Below, piece after piece: positions 24,548-37,084 of a DNA stretch of 64,000 nucleotides (within the stretch, counting starts at the first letter, position 1; each line of letters starts with the position of its first letter). Origin of the DNA: Agriotes lineatus (lineage: Eukaryota; Arthropoda; Insecta; Coleoptera; Elateridae). A program made the position numbers and the translations under genes. The stretch spans positions 1 to 64,000 of the forward strand of contig CALNHX010007426.1 in assembly GCA_940337035.1 (NCBI GenBank), written 5' to 3'. The notes below the pieces were generated by a model that worked only from the letters and a program-made list of their open reading frames with translations, was not told where the DNA came from and did no database searches.

Positions 24548-24730
24548 AATACCATGAGTAGTCAAAGTTATGTCGACTATTTTTGCGGTGGTGTCACGAA
24601 TGTCCATTGCGCTTTGGTACGATTAGGACGAGTGCGCTAGCACGAGTCCTAATCCCAAGAGCAATGGACATGAGTAGTGATACCACCGCAAAAATAATCT
24701 ACTTAACTTCGACTAAGAATGGTATTCGAG
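24548..24730. repeat. Long hairpin repeat, GCGCTAGC core
   Basis: Arms pair ATTTTTGCGGTGGTGTCAC with GTGATACCACCGCAAAAAT, and GTCCATTGCGC with GAGCAATGGAC. The inner GATTAGGACGAGTGC pairs with GCACGAGTCCTAATC around GCTA. It has no coding capacity and fits a non-autonomous foldback or MITE. Confidence 0.85.
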
Positions 24731-25334
24731 GGACTATTTAATGAACCAAACTACCTTTTCAATTTAGTTTTTAGTAAATCTAGCAACAAACTACGCAATT
24801 TCTATAGTAACAGAACACTAATATTGACTTTTTCTAATAAAAATCGCATTTGTTAAAAATAGTCACTTGAATACCTTCTAGGAAGATATATCCACTGATA
24901 TTTTTTTGATTGGTCAAGAAACGTCAGAATTCTGGATTTTCATTGGTCACTTTTCGACAGATGACAGGTGAATTGAATAGTCTTTGCTATTCTCTGATTA
25001 TTTTCAAATATGTTACTATAGAAGTGAATAAAATTTACTTCTATCGTTGTAAAACAAACTGACAGTACGAGACGAACCAATAAAGATGCAACCAAGTTTC
25101 GAATTTTAATTTATTACTACTTTTAATAGTTTACTTATAATTTCACTAGTGTACTCATCATAATTTTCACAAGATTCATTGGCGAATCTGAATATTTTAG
25201 GAACATAAATTATGACCTTCTGTCTTCCGTTGTTATTATCCATGACAGTTTGTATAACATTTAGTGCTCTATATTTTATTCTTTGTTTCTGATCTTCCAA
25301 GTTCTTGGTAGAGTTTTGAAAATAGAATTTTAAT

Positions 25335-25420
25335 ACAGGGTGTTACAGAAATAGGTGTTTTAATTTTAACCACTTACAGTATTCGTTAAATGAAACTTTT
25401 TCATTTATCATTTTCTCGAG
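25335..25420. repeat. Solo mariner-like terminus
   Basis: ATACAGGGTGTTACAGAAAT resembles the CAGGGTG... ends of mariner-type elements here. The following AT-rich phrase ending in TCTCGAGAACC is typical of such termini. No opposite end was found. Confidence 0.4.
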
Positions 25421-26143
25421 AACCATATTTTGCTACCCTCCTCTCCCAAATTTTTTTAAGTCGTTCGTGTCCCTCACTTATATCTAATTATATGTAGGGC
25501 CGGTCCGAGAGTATTTTTCCGCATAAACGGCATAGCGTTTGTCTCCCTCCCCCTCCCCTCCAGATCCTGTAATACAAGCAGACTTCATAATGTCATTGTA
25601 GTAGTAAATATTGAACGAAGAAACAATTAAGGCAGATCAAGAGATTTTTAAGAGGTTTTAGTAAAATCACAAAGAACCACTTTAGTGTTTTGGCTTCAAT
25701 CACAACGTAGACAAAAAGATGTTTTTTTTATTCTAATTATTATTGTATAGAGTAAACTAGAGAGAGTAAAAAGATCCCATTTGTATTTTTTAAATAGTTT
25801 ATTAATGAAACTGCCTAATTCTATAGCTTACAAATCATTTACATTTCCATCGCGTATATACTGAACATTGTTCCTTTGAATATAAAAATTACACTGTCAT
25901 TTTTCTAGCCTTTAAATTTACAAAATCTTTCAAAATAAATTATGTATCAAATTGACTTCAACGTGTCTTTTTCAATAGCTAATGTTGACAGTCCACACAA
26001 TCATTTGATCTATGCTCTGTCTTTATCAACTTTAGTTTTGAAAAACTTCTTTCGCCAGAAGCTGCAGAGGTAGGTAAAGTCAGGAGGATTCGTTAACTTA
26101 CAAAAGTATTGGGAAAATATCAATAAAACTGGTTTTTGTAATA

Positions 26144-26540
26144 CAGTGAATTTATTTTAATGGTTAACATAGCAGTTTCGTTTCTATGCCAGCATTTAAT
26201 CATACAGGTCACTTCCATAGTTACCCATGAAATCAATAGATTAGAGCGTTTATTTTAAGAGTTAACATACGAATTTGAATTAGATACTTGCTACTAAGAA
26301 ACTTTAATTTTGTCACTGGAATGTAGGTATGCAACTAAAAAGTAGATACGTAGGAACAACTTGTGTGTTGTAGCTCTTCTTCAGTGGTATAGATTAGGAT
26401 ACCTTTTAATTGTCTTTTTGACAAGTAATAATTCCTATGTTAACTAGTAAAATACACGCTCTAATCTATTGGTCACATTTGTAACTATGGAAATGACCTG
26501 AAACGAAACGCCTTTGTTAACTAGTAAAATAAATTCCCTG
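26144..26540. mobile_element. TA-flanked MITE nested in hAT copy
   Basis: Ends CAGTGAATTTATTTTA and, inverted, CAGGGAATTTATTTTA, with TA on both sides. The arms run ~150 bp with shared GTTTCGTTTC, CTATTGATTAG and GTTAACATA blocks. No transposase lies inside. Confidence 0.8.
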
Positions 26541-27089
26541 TATAAGACAATGAGCTTGCTGGGGAAGTTCCAGCAGGAATAATGGGCGCTAACATCAAAA
26601 GTTCAGCGTTGAGTTCTTTCCCGCCGATGAACAGCCTGAACACTCATGTATGCGGCTTTTAGGTTTTCACCATCCCTTTTCTGCAGACCATGAATTTAGC
26701 ATAGAAAGTTGAAGCTCTTACTATAATTGTCCATAAGCTTAAATCTTTCTTTTAGCGAGCTGGCTTATCCAAAATGACGTAAAAAAATTTACCTTAAAGG
26801 AGCGTGTTGCTTCTTCAACAGGATCATCGTCAGATCCATAGATAAATTGCTTCGTCGCTCTCCTGGGACGAATTTTGTTTTCCTTTTCCAAATTCTGAAT
26901 GAGATCCAAGTTTTTCGGCAAGCTCTTTTGTATCCGTTATCACACTATTGAGTCCGTCTTCTGATCTCATCTTCTTCAAAAAATTATCTACACTTGCAAC
27001 TAGATCTATGGTATTCTGTAAGTTTCCAGTAACTTTTTGGGATACTTTGCTGACCTTGTTGATTTTGAATAAAGTTTCGTACCAGACCT

Positions 27090-27445
27090 CTATGCAATAA
27101 TAGTAATTTACGTAACAAGTATAGAAAGTGGAGCTTTTCAGTACGAGTGAGATGTTTCCGGAAGAGGCCGTTAGGCCGAGTCCGGAATTTCGAGACGAGT
27201 ATGGAAAAGCCACTTTCATACGAGTTTCGTACAATATTTTTTCGTACACTAGCATACAAAACGGAATACTAAATTTATCCTCGTATATAGCAAATAAGTA
27301 GAGTAATATTAATGTAATGTGTTGTAACTAAGGAAACGTACGGCAAAGTGCTACTTTGCCGTACGAATACCGCAAAGTGCAACTTTCTGATTAATAAATT
27401 GTACGGCAAAGTAGCTCTTTCAATGCTAGTGTACGAAAAAGAAAT
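27090..27445. repeat. Compound hairpin insertion in hAT copy
   Basis: An outer hairpin pairs GAAAGTGGAGCTTTTC with GAAAAGCCACTTTC around a GGCCGTTAGGCC core. A second palindrome, CGTACGGCAAAGTGCTACTT followed by TGCCGTACG, lies at 27338-27366. TTCGTACACTAGCAT at 27241 is inverted as ATGCTAGTGTACGAA near 27423-27437. The block interrupts the transposase reading. Confidence 0.65.
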
Positions 27446-27958
27446 TTAAATTCTTGTAACTTTCTTGTGACACCAATGGCAGTGTTTCTTTCGAAAGCAT
27501 CTATTGTAGAATCTTTACTGGCTTCAATAACAGCATCATACATTTATTCAGTGTAGTACTGAAGAGACTCCAAGGCATCTATTCGGCTTTCCCAGCGGGT
27601 ATTACTAAGAGGTTTTACAGTCACATTAGATAAATGCTTTTTCAAAATACCCAATCGGTAGGTAGATGAATTCTTTTTTGATCGTTTATCTTGTTCCCGT
27701 TTCTATTCGAACCATTATAGTAGCCTTGGTATAAAATGAATCTGCCGTCCTCTCAACTCCTTCAAGAGGACGTCAGTTAGATCTTCACCAGTATTGTCTG
27801 CAACTGGAATAATACCAAGGAAATGTTGTTTGATAACTATTTCTTTTCCAGACTCTGCTTGAACAAAACGACCGATGATTGACATTTGTTCTGTGAGACT
27901 GACATCAGGGCTACAGTCTAAAATAACTGAGTAGTATGACGCTTTTTTTGAGTTTATC

Positions 27959-27960
<2 letters not shown>

Positions 27961-28006
<46 letters not shown>
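27961..28006. repeat. (AT)n microsatellite
   Basis: About 22 AT dinucleotides in a row, immediately before a GTGTTAGTAACGC...CGAGAACGACTTGACCG segment (to about 28090) that looks like a separate small repeat inserted with it. Confidence 0.9.
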
Positions 28007-28010
<4 letters not shown>

Positions 28011-28783
28011 CAATCGCCGTGTGTTAGTAACGCAAAAACACGAGAACGACTTGACCGATTTGGATGATTTTTTTTTTGTTCATCTTACTCCCGAGGTGGT
28101 TTAGCAAAAATAAAATTCGGAGAAATCCAAAGGAAAAGCCGGAAAATTCGAAAATATCGAAAGTGTGTTTTTCTATACACTGTACGACTTTCCATTTGCA
28201 GTCATACTTTTATGATTCTGTGCTTAATGGTTTGAAGGGTTTTCCCCATCATGTCATTATCCAAAACAACGTTTGCGGGGTCAGATAGTTTGAAATATAA
28301 TCTTGGATGCGTGTTGATAACAGAGTGATGAAATCATTTTGTATTCTTTTACTGATATAATTAACACTGGTTTCATGTGAACTTGCTCTTCGCAAATGTT
28401 CTTTCAAGACAACATCAAATGTGGCGTGTGTTTTTTTAATTTTATGAAATTCCTAGATGTAAATAAATATTCAATCATGAGCCAGAAGCTTTTTCCTTAT
28501 GTCATAAACATCATCACTAAAATGTTATTATTGTAGATTTGCAAAAAAAATACACAGTATTTTTTCAGGCTGTGGCGCCCTCTTCAGCTTGGCGCCCCAA
28601 GCGGCTGCTTGTGTCGCATGGGTCTCTGACCGGCCCTGATGCGAAATGATTACGATAGACATCTGACTTTGTCAAAAAGACGTAGTTTTGACACACGAAA
28701 GTGAAAGGGCAGAGCGAGCAAAACGTTCATTAATAGGAAAGATTTTATTACATTATGTCATTGTCACCGGCCGAGTCAAACTT

Positions 28784-28860
28784 CTGACGCAGGGCTGTCT
28801 TAAGCGGGGATGCACGTACCTGGGCGGCAGAGTTTAGATAGCGGCAGCTAGGCCTTGTGT
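28784..28860. repeat. Possible hAT terminus
   Basis: GCAGGGCTGTCTTAAGCGGG followed by GCACGTACCTGGGCGGCAG resembles hAT terminal inverted repeats of the CAGGGC class. No partner end was located. Confidence 0.35.
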
Positions 28861-28958
28861 ACTCTTTCTACTGAAATGTTAAAAATGTACAAAAATATTT
28901 ATAATATTTAATAAAATACAACTACTGGTTTCTGTAATGTATCATAGCATTGTGAGAT

Positions 28959-30812
28959 AAAATGTTTATTTATATTGAACAAAACATAAATATAGTTTGA
29001 CGACCACAGAGCGTAAGTAGTTGAATTCGTACTCTGGAATTCGATAGTGAACAGTTCATTCGGGCAGGGTCTCTAATATGCAGTTCTTACACAATAAAAA
29101 ATTTTATTTACAATTGTAAATCGGAAGGGGATATTTTAAAAACACTTAAATGGAAGCAGGTTTCCTACCGGCCATTTCGCTTACTAGCCTTTAATAATTG
29201 AAGCTCTTTGACTGATCCAACAAAAGTAGGTAATTTTCCGAATTATTTGACTTAACTCAACGAAGGTAGGTAATTTCCCAATTTATTTGAACATTTTCTC
29301 TGATGTTATAAATAAACCCTTCGCGCTTATTTGTCTTACAGCCAGTCTTATAAAGGCTACTAATCTGATGTTAACTTTAATTCGCTGTTAAAATAAACAA
29401 AAGCGAATCAAAATTTGTTTACTAATGAATAAAATGTCATAAGCACTAACGTTTTGATGCGCTTTTGTTTTTTTTAACAGCGAATTAAAGTTAACGTCAC
29501 ATTAGTGGCATTTATATGACTGGCTGTTAGTCTCTTAGTACACACGTTTGTTTGCGTGCCAGTGCTATATCGTTAGTGAAAACTGTGGAGAGGCAGTCTA
29601 TTTCGAGGACTGTTGTACGAGGTATCTACCAATAGTACCAATCAACTGTAAAATGAAGGTAAGTTATATTAGCTTCTGTTATTTATGTAAAATAATAAAA
29701 AGTCCTTTAAACATTGCAGCTGGCTGATGGAAGAAGGAGACTTACTACCAAAAACGAAAAGCGAAAAAAGAAGAAAACGTGAGAAAAATTACGACCTCTA
29801 TTAGAAAGTCGCTTGAACCAGCACCTTCAACAAGTTCAGCAGCAGAAGTTAGAAAATATATCGATTTAATTCAACTGTGGGATAGATAAAATTCTTGATT
29901 TGTACTGTCCCGATTTCAACTATTGACAATTAATAATATAATAATTTAATTCATTAATAATTCATTAATAATTTATAATATGATATCATATGAAATAATC
30001 TGTGGCCAAACAGCAGTATCTGCCAATGCATCGGCACTGAGTTGCGGTTCCGAAGTATCAGTGCTAGAATCGGGAAGTACAGCGACTGATTCCGAGGGTG
30101 AGACTGCTGCTGATGAACTTGTTGAAGGTCCTGGTTCAAGAGACTTGCTAATGGAGGTCGTAATTTTCTCAGGTATTCTTCTCTTTCCGCTTTCCGTTTT
30201 CGGTAGTGGAAACTAGTAAGTCTCTTTCTCCATCAGCCAGATGCAATCTTTAAAGGCCTTTTTACTATTTTACATAAATAACTAAAATAACAGAAGCTAA
30301 TATAACTTACCTTTTATTTTACAGTTGATTGGTACTATTGGTACATACGACATATCTCGTACAACAATCCTTAAACTAGCCTGTCTCCCCATAGTTTTAA
30401 CTAGCGGTATAACACTAGCAAGCAGACAAACTATTACTATTTTACGTGAAAAAAAACAGAAGCCAATGTAACTTACCTTTTATTTTACAATTGATTAGCA
30501 CTATTGGTAGATTGGGAAATTACCTACCTTTCTTGGACCAGTTTAAGAGCTTCAATTTTTAAAGGCTAGTAAGTCGGGAAAAAACCTGCCTTCGTTTAAG
30601 TGTTTTTAAGAAATCCCCTTCCGATTTCCAATTGTAAATACAATTTGTTGTTGTGTAAGAACTGTCGTGCAAGTAGAGTGTTTGTTTTGACGGTATCTGG
30701 AGAACCTGCCCGAATGAAATGTACAGTATCGAATTCTAGTGTGTGAATTCAATATTTACGTTTTGTGGTCACCGATCTCTGTTTATGTTTTGTTCAATAT
30801 AAATAAACATTT
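28959..30812. mobile_element. 1.85-kb foldback element
   Basis: Two long inverted arms (28959-about 29852 and about 30100-30812) surround a ~250-bp spacer. Outer ends: AATGTTTATTTATATTGAAC against GTTCAATATAAATAAACATT. Inner arms share GTTAAACAT-type blocks, TTGTACGAG, CCAATCAACTGTAAAAT, AAGGTAAGTTATATTAGC and CTTCAACAAGTTCA. The left arm alone contains a later MITE. Each arm holds a conserved donor (AAGGTAAGTTA) and, 80 bp on, a cag-type acceptor before a basic RRRLTTKNEKRKK-like reading. The arms may therefore be copies of a former transposase 5' end. Confidence 0.85.
29339..29526. mobile_element. 188-bp PIF/Harbinger-like MITE, copy 1
   Basis: Ends CAGCCAGTC and GACTGGCTG, almost wholly palindromic with ~80-bp arms. 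A 3-bp TTA target duplication lies at 29336-29338 and 29527-29529. TWA duplications are typical of PIF/Harbinger-type insertions. A second copy of the same length is at 44286-44473. Confidence 0.88.
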
Positions 30813-31145
30813 TTATTTGAAATCGGCAGTGAGGTACGCCGAAATCGTCATTAAAACACGAAAAATCGGCAGTGAAGTAATCCATTGTTTTACGACTTTT
30901 TTGTAGGTGGCGAGGCGACAGATAAACGTCAATCGACCGAACATAACCTACAAAATTTGGTTAAAATGTTGTAATTTCACGATTTCTCGATTTCAAATAA
31001 AACATAGTGTACATCTCGGCACTGAAGTTCCTTTTTATCCCTCATGTGGTTTATTTGCCTTGGCCCTACGGGCCTCGGCAACTAAATCCACATTCGTGAT
31101 AAAAAGTTATACTTCAGTGCCTTGGTATACAAACTACTATATCTT
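30813..31145. repeat. Hairpin repeat with GGCCCTACGGGCC core
   Basis: At 31017-31121 GGCACTGAAGT pairs with ACTTCAGTGCC, CCTTTTTATC with GATAAAAAG, and GTGGTTTA with TAAATCCAC, around TGGCCCTACGGGCCTCGGCA. Upstream, CGGCAGTGAGG and CGGCAGTGAAG repeat at 30825 and 30866. Confidence 0.75.
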
Positions 31146-31930
31146 TCACTAGTATTATCTCATTTTGTGTACTGCTGCCAAATTTACGACCCATTGCTTA
31201 CATATGATGCAAAGCTACGAATTCAAAGAGTGAAGAACTCATGTTTGAGTTTTGTTTACAGAATAAATAAGATAATTTGATCGTGTAGCTTATAAATTAT
31301 CTAAACTAAACTGGTTCAGCATGTCTGACAGAAGGAAATTACAAAGTACTACCTTTTATTATAAAATAATTTTTGAAAAAAAGCATCTTAGCTACACCGT
31401 AGAATTTCATTTCGGGAAGACGTCCATAACGTCAATATTAGGTTTAAGGGCACACTCAACACACCACCAAAACGGCTCTTTTCGGGCGTAGCTTTTCCTA
31501 ACAAATAGCAAAATTTTATAACGACGCTCTTCCTTGCTACATATAAATACATTCAAAAAATATTACAAAAAGATGTTATTTTGTGAACAACCAACAATAT
31601 AGTGTCTCATATATGTTATGTTCTGTTAGAAATATATGATTATGATATATGATATATAATCAATTTAGGGGACCATCAGAATTAATCATTTTAGTTTATT
31701 AGTTTTTTAATATTTAGGATTAGGCATCAGTTCTAAATTACCAACTTCATAATTTTCAAGGCTGCAGTGGAAAAGCAAGTGCTAGTTTGAACTGCGCCTT
31801 GTGATTTCCATGGGCAATCACTACAGGAATATTAGTTTTTTTAAATTATCTAATATTTATTTTTAATGATTTAATATTTATTTTTAATAAATTGTAATCT
31901 GACTAGAAAATAAAGACATTTATTTTTATT
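31146..31930. other. No recognisable feature
   Basis: AT-rich; no gene or repeat supported. Confidence 0.35.
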
Positions 31931-31934
31931 ATTA

Positions 31935-32125
31935 TATACCGGGTGACAATGAGACCACGGCCAGGTCTCTATCTCCTCTAATTATCATCGGATTTGGATG
32001 AAATTTGTTGCAAGTATATTAAACATAATTTCAGATTCACAGACAAATATAATCAAAATGAACGACTTCCGGTTTCACCAGAAATGTAATTAACTTTGAT
32101 TTTTTAAATAGATCGCCCTGTATAT
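31935..32125. repeat. Small mariner-like terminus pair
   Basis: TATACCGGGTGACAATGAG at the left and ATCGCCCTGTATATT at the right resemble CCGGGTG/CCCTGTA mariner-type termini. The interior has no coding and little inversion. Confidence 0.4.
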
Positions 32126-32524
32126 TATGTTTTTAGGAATTTGCAACTCAAATTACAAATGCCAAATGTTTTTAGGCAGTACACAACTTTTTTTTAATGT
32201 ATTAAATAAACATTTTTCAGTGTTACATAAAGTAGTGAATGATGAATATCGTTAGAATGGTAATTACACTTTCTATAAAATGGCGCAATAGCCCTTGGTA
32301 GGTTCCATTTAAAAAAATACGTTTTGTCAAAAAACCACGTTTAGTAAATTTTTTCCCATTATTTTCCATTTTCCATGTACTACATATTAAGATGTTACCG
32401 TTCTGGCGTTTAGGTCTAATTTTATTATAATATAATCATTTTTATTTCTGTTTCCTAATTCTGTTTGTAAATTGTAGTACTGTATTTGTACTTCTTTAGG
32501 AGCTTATGTACACAGTACGCGTAA

Positions 32525-32648
32525 GGGCCGGTTCTACAATGCAAGTATATGTCTAGAATAAGCTATCCGAGGTATAATTGCCATAATTTCTTTTCTTATA
32601 GCAATTGTTTCTGGATAACTTTATCCTTGGTTTATAGAACCGGCCCTA
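32525..32648. mobile_element. ~125-bp palindromic MITE
   Basis: AGGGCCGGTTCTA at the left pairs with TAGAACCGGCCCT at the right. Internal CCGAGG...CCTTGG, TATCC...GGATA and CAATTG words continue the inversion. The target duplication is not obvious. Confidence 0.7.
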
Positions 32649-32649
32649 A

Positions 32650-34540
32650 ATAATCTCTTTCCATTTTGCATCGTATAATAACGATCCTTTCGTTTATCCA
32701 TTTGTATGACTAAATTTTATTTTTCAATATTTCGGCTGTTTTACTCCAAAATGAAAACAACAGCCATGACCTATCTTCCTACGTCTATGTTCCTTTATTT
32801 TTTATTTTGCGGTTGTCATCTTTACTAATCCAGTCCTGACCGAGGTTTTTCATAAGAGTTTGTAAGTATCTATTGCTTTCACCCGTTGGGTTGCTATTCC
32901 AATGCAAAACCCTCCTCCTTTATCCGGGTTTGGGACCGACAACGATAGTCATTGAGGTAGTCAATCTACCCAAAAAATTAGCAGTACTTACAGGATGTGG
33001 TAACATTTTCAAGTATGTCTTGGGTATATTGTGCTTTAGTATTATACCATACAAGTCACAACATACTGTTTTTGAACCCTAAGTTAATAACCGAAAATTA
33101 TCTTTTCTATTTTAGGTAAGTGTGCCATGACTTCATAAAATCTATGATGTAAATATTATCGTATATCACATCAAGAAAAACCAAACTACAAAACCGCATT
33201 TGCAACGTTGATAAAACACAAATAAACAAGCTGTAGTACACGAGAACACTAAATTTTGTGCGTGAAATCGAAAAGCCGTCCCAAAATTGGTATAATTAGC
33301 TTTAGTCTAGACCGCCAATTACAGCTTAAAAATCTTACTGACGTCCGAAAGTATCATAACAACCTCTGCACACTACAATTAGAGTTCCTTAAAACCGAAG
33401 TTATGGCTAGCGGATGTTGTTTGCTACGCTTACACATTACCATGTTACTCACGACTGCACCAATAACGAATGCAGCGTGATCGGTTCCCTGAATAGCAAA
33501 TAGCATTTTGTAAGAACTTTCGAATTAGTTTCACTTCGAGCGGCTGGTCGCATTTCGAACGAATATAATCCCATAAGCGGCCTTCTGCGTGAAATTTTTA
33601 ATTGTTTCCTAAATATGTGCATCTATGGCTGCTGCTAGTTACTCCGCTTACCCATTAACCTGATTATAGCCGATGATGTCTTCAAGTTTCACTTCTGTGC
33701 TTTACGCGAATCAAATCCCGGGCAGTCGCAAACAATTTGCGCCGTAATTACATCTCCTATCACTGGAAGTATCTATTAAGCTATACGCTGGAACATCTCT
33801 GACAGGAAATTGCTGCGAGGTGAATGAATTATTTTCCGTGTACACTAATGATGCAATTTACTCAAACTCGAGGAATTACTGTAAGCAAAGCGGTGCTGCC
33901 TAGGTAAATATTCCTAAGTGGTACCGGTGACTTGTTCTTTAACCCGCCGGTTACCTACATGCTTTGAATTCGAATCAAGTTTCTCCACTCAATTTTCTAC
34001 TGCCTGCTGTAATAGTCTTGTGACCGCATATAGTTTCGTAGCAAAATCAATATTGAATTTTAAGGACACTGGAATTGTATGGAAGTTAGGGTAACGTCAT
34101 TATTACCATAAAGTAGCGTTAATCGCATTTTTAAATGATACACGACAAGCCACTAAAGGCAAGAAACCAGGCAGATCTAAGATAGTGATTAATAACCAAA
34201 TTATTGAACAGAGGTCTCCCATTTTAGATAGTAACATCTACACAAACAAACTAAACTGCAGATCTTTCAAACAATGTGTAATACGTACAATATGAAAGCT
34301 TATTGGAAAATAAGCAAGAAAATACCCAAAAGTCGATAAAATGGCAGTACCTATGCCATTATTAGATGGATGTGAAACAAAGATGCCGACAATAAGAAAA
34401 TAGAAACATTAGAAATATTTTTTAATATAAGGATAAACCACGAAACGATTAGATAAAAACTCAATCTAACTGCTTTACAAATCAGAATAGATTTAAAAGG
34501 ACAAAATTGGCAACGTAATTTACAAATAATAAAAGACACA
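32650..34540. other. No gene seen; GC-enriched patch
   Basis: No coding region supported. About 33490-34030 is less AT-rich, complex and without a repeat partner here, a plausible place for conserved non-coding or regulatory DNA. This rests on composition only. Confidence 0.3.
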
Positions 34541-34584
34541 AGGTTCATAAAGCAAGACGGGAAAATACAGGTTTTCTAGGATTA

Positions 34585-35115
34585 TTCCGCCCCACTGTGA
34601 TGGTGAAGCAGGTTATCGGTTTTCTCCTGTTTTTCAATTGAACGAATTGAAGTTTCAAATTTTTTCACAAACTTGCGTATTGTTGATACAGATGGAATAG
34701 GCTCATCATTATATTTAACCGAGAATAAATCACGAATTGTGCGTAAACTAACGCCACTATAAAATGTTTTGATAATGAATACTCTCTATTTATTAAAATA
34801 TTCAACATTATTATTTATAGTAATTATTTAAATACGTAAATTAATAACTAACAGAAAATAACATTTAATTTGGTATAAACAAATTTGATCATGGCTGGTT
34901 TGTTTGTTATGAATAAAATTCAAAATATTTATTACAGTTTTTAAGCTATTTCTATCTTAAACAAGCAACAAGTTCCAGTAAAGCAGTATCAAATTAAGCG
35001 CTTCTTTTCTCTTTCGATTGATACCACTACCAATCCTATCAATTCAAGCGGCAAGCAGGAATCTGCATATATACGATTTCCCTATGTTCGCACCTTAAGT
35101 GGAACACCCGGTATA
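34585..35115 (-). pseudogene. Tc1/mariner-like transposase N-terminus
   Basis: On the minus strand 34780-34600 reads FYSGVSLRTIRDLFSVKYND then EPIPSVSTIRKFVKKFETS, the N-terminal helix-turn-helix region of an insect Tc1/mariner-like family. At 35099-35113 GTGGAACACCCGGTA is a mariner-type end upstream of it. The catalytic part is missing. Confidence 0.6.
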
Positions 35116-35170
35116 TATTTTAAACAATATTTCATGACATTTTTGGCTTGACAAAAAAGCCCTAAGGATA

Positions 35171-35182
35171 GGGGGGGGGGGG
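35171..35182 (+). repeat. Poly-G run
   Basis: A run of about 12 G. Comparable runs are C at 35804-35816 and G at 37455-37466. They are prone to assembly error. Confidence 0.85.
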
Positions 35183-35237
35183 CGCTAAATTTCTTCGTGC
35201 TTCTAGCGCAATTTAGCCATGATCCACCTCTGTTTTT

Positions 35238-36850
35238 AGTTCTAATGGAAGTTCTGGTAGCACCCGGACGAGTTCTATCGATAACTTTAATAACATTTTT
35301 TGATAGGACTCGAAGTTAAAAAGTCGACGAAAATACGCGAGTGAGTGAGTTAGATTGTATATTAAAACTGTATAATGACAGTAAATTGTCACAAAAAAAT
35401 TATTACGTACTTAAAATTTTTTGGCAATCGTTAACCATGTTCAAATTCATTTTAAAATCTATTACGGAAATTATAGTAAATACATATTTATTAAACCTTT
35501 TTAGCCAATACACACTTTATTAATAAATATATTTTTGCACATAGGGAATTGTGTTCGTTAACTGGAAGATGGTGAAAGTTGGATATATCAGGGCCATCCA
35601 GGTAAGCTGTAGGTTCATGATTCTCTGGGGTGGCTAACACAATGGCAATGATCTCGACTCTATAGGACCCCCGCGAACAGACCTTTTGAGTGCTTAACTT
35701 TGCACCTTCCCTTGCTTACTTCTAAACAGTTACAGTTACAGCATCGTTGAATCGAAATTCCCAAGAAATCGCCTTTTTGGGTGACCCCGTTATGTCAAAT
35801 TCCCCCCCCCCCCCTCTACATTACCCTACTCTTCCGATGAACGGTCAAACGACAAAATAAACTTAATAAAATGCTTCTACCACGCCATCGACAATATAGA
35901 AAAAACTAATTATTATATAAATTATTATATAGAGTAGGTATTACTAACGTATTTATGAAAATATATATGTTACCTGTTATCTAACACTTTCTGTATAATA
36001 CACAGAAATGCTCCAAATTTCCACACAAACTGTAAAAGCTTTATAAAAACGACACTTTTCGAACGAAGATAATAAAGTTTTCGAACTGAGCTCACTGTAA
36101 AATGAGACTGAGCTGGATATTGAACAAAGAAGAGCCGGTCATCACTGTGGAAAATAACTCGACATGTATTTACTAAACATGTGAATGAAGAACTAAGATA
36201 AGAGCCTTTAAAATCCGATAAAATTATTATCCCACTTAAGTTCCTTATTCTTCAAAAATAAGGCAAAATACGGTACTGTAGAGGCTCAAATCGCTTGTAG
36301 CAAAATTGCTGCCAGCACTTCGTCGTTTTGCAAGATTACAAACACATAAATGAGAGTAGCTTTTTTACTTTGGGTACTATTAAATAATAATATTAAGGTT
36401 AATGATAGCACTCACCGGGGTGCTACTAGAACTCCCATTAGAACTACAGGAACTTTAGAAAATTGCTTTCAGGACTAAAAAGTAAAAATACTAACAAAAA
36501 AATTGGCGTAACTTTTTTACTTCGAGTTCTATAAAAAAAACGTTATCATAATTAATGATAGAACTCCGCGAGGTGCTACTAGAACTCACATTAGAACTAC
36601 CGGAACTTTTTAAAAATTTCCTTCAGAACTTCGTCGTTTTCTAAAGATACTAACACAAAAATAAGCGTAACTTTTTTACTTCGAGTCCTACCAATTACAG
36701 TTATCGATAGAACTCGTTGGGATGCTACTAGAACTCCCATTAGAACTACCGAAACGATATTTTTTCCTTTCATTTTTTTTTTTTGAAAATCGTCATTTTT
36801 TGTTAAGAGTTCCAGTGGCGCCCCGACGAGTTCTATCGAACAGTATTAAT
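35238..36850. repeat. ~150-bp tandem repeats with inverted copies
   Basis: Three direct units contain TGCTACTAGAACTCCCATTA near 36421, 36574 and 36723 (spacing 153 and 149). Each also holds ACTTTTTTACTTCGAGT. Inverted versions (AGTTCTGGTAGCACCCGGAC, then GAGTTCTATCG) lie at 35248-35282, with a fragment at 36808-36841. The direct units are thus bracketed by inverted ones. Confidence 0.75.
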
Positions 36851-37084
36851 AAGTATGACCGAAAAAGAGTGGTATTTGTCCGAAGAAAAAGTGAAGTTAG
36901 CACCCCAAATTTTCGATCCACATTTTTTTCTCTTAAATACATAGAACTATTTTTGAAAATAGCAAGGAACTCTAGAACTCTTTAGGGTGCAACGGGAACT
37001 CTTGAAAAAAACAACATTTTTTGAAGTTGTGTTGCTAACTTCACAGGGGTGGATTACGCAACCAAGAACTCTGCAACAACATTT

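Larger units (their letters stand above)
25495..28638 (-). mobile_element. Decayed hAT transposon (TTF/ZMYM type)
   Basis: Terminal inverted repeats AGGGCCGGTCC (left) and GACCGGCCCTG (right) bound a 3.1-kb block. Minus-strand translation gives, in order from the right: YSVILDCSPDVSLTEQMS with FVQAESGKEIVIKQHFLGI (27940-27740), then VTVKPLSNTRWESRIDAL (near 27630-27560), then VTGNLQNTIDLVASVDNFL and DTKELAEKL (27050-26920). These match hAT transposases of the zinc-finger TTF/MYM group. Frameshifts, stops and at least three later insertions break it. An 8-bp target duplication is no longer evident. Confidence 0.85.
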
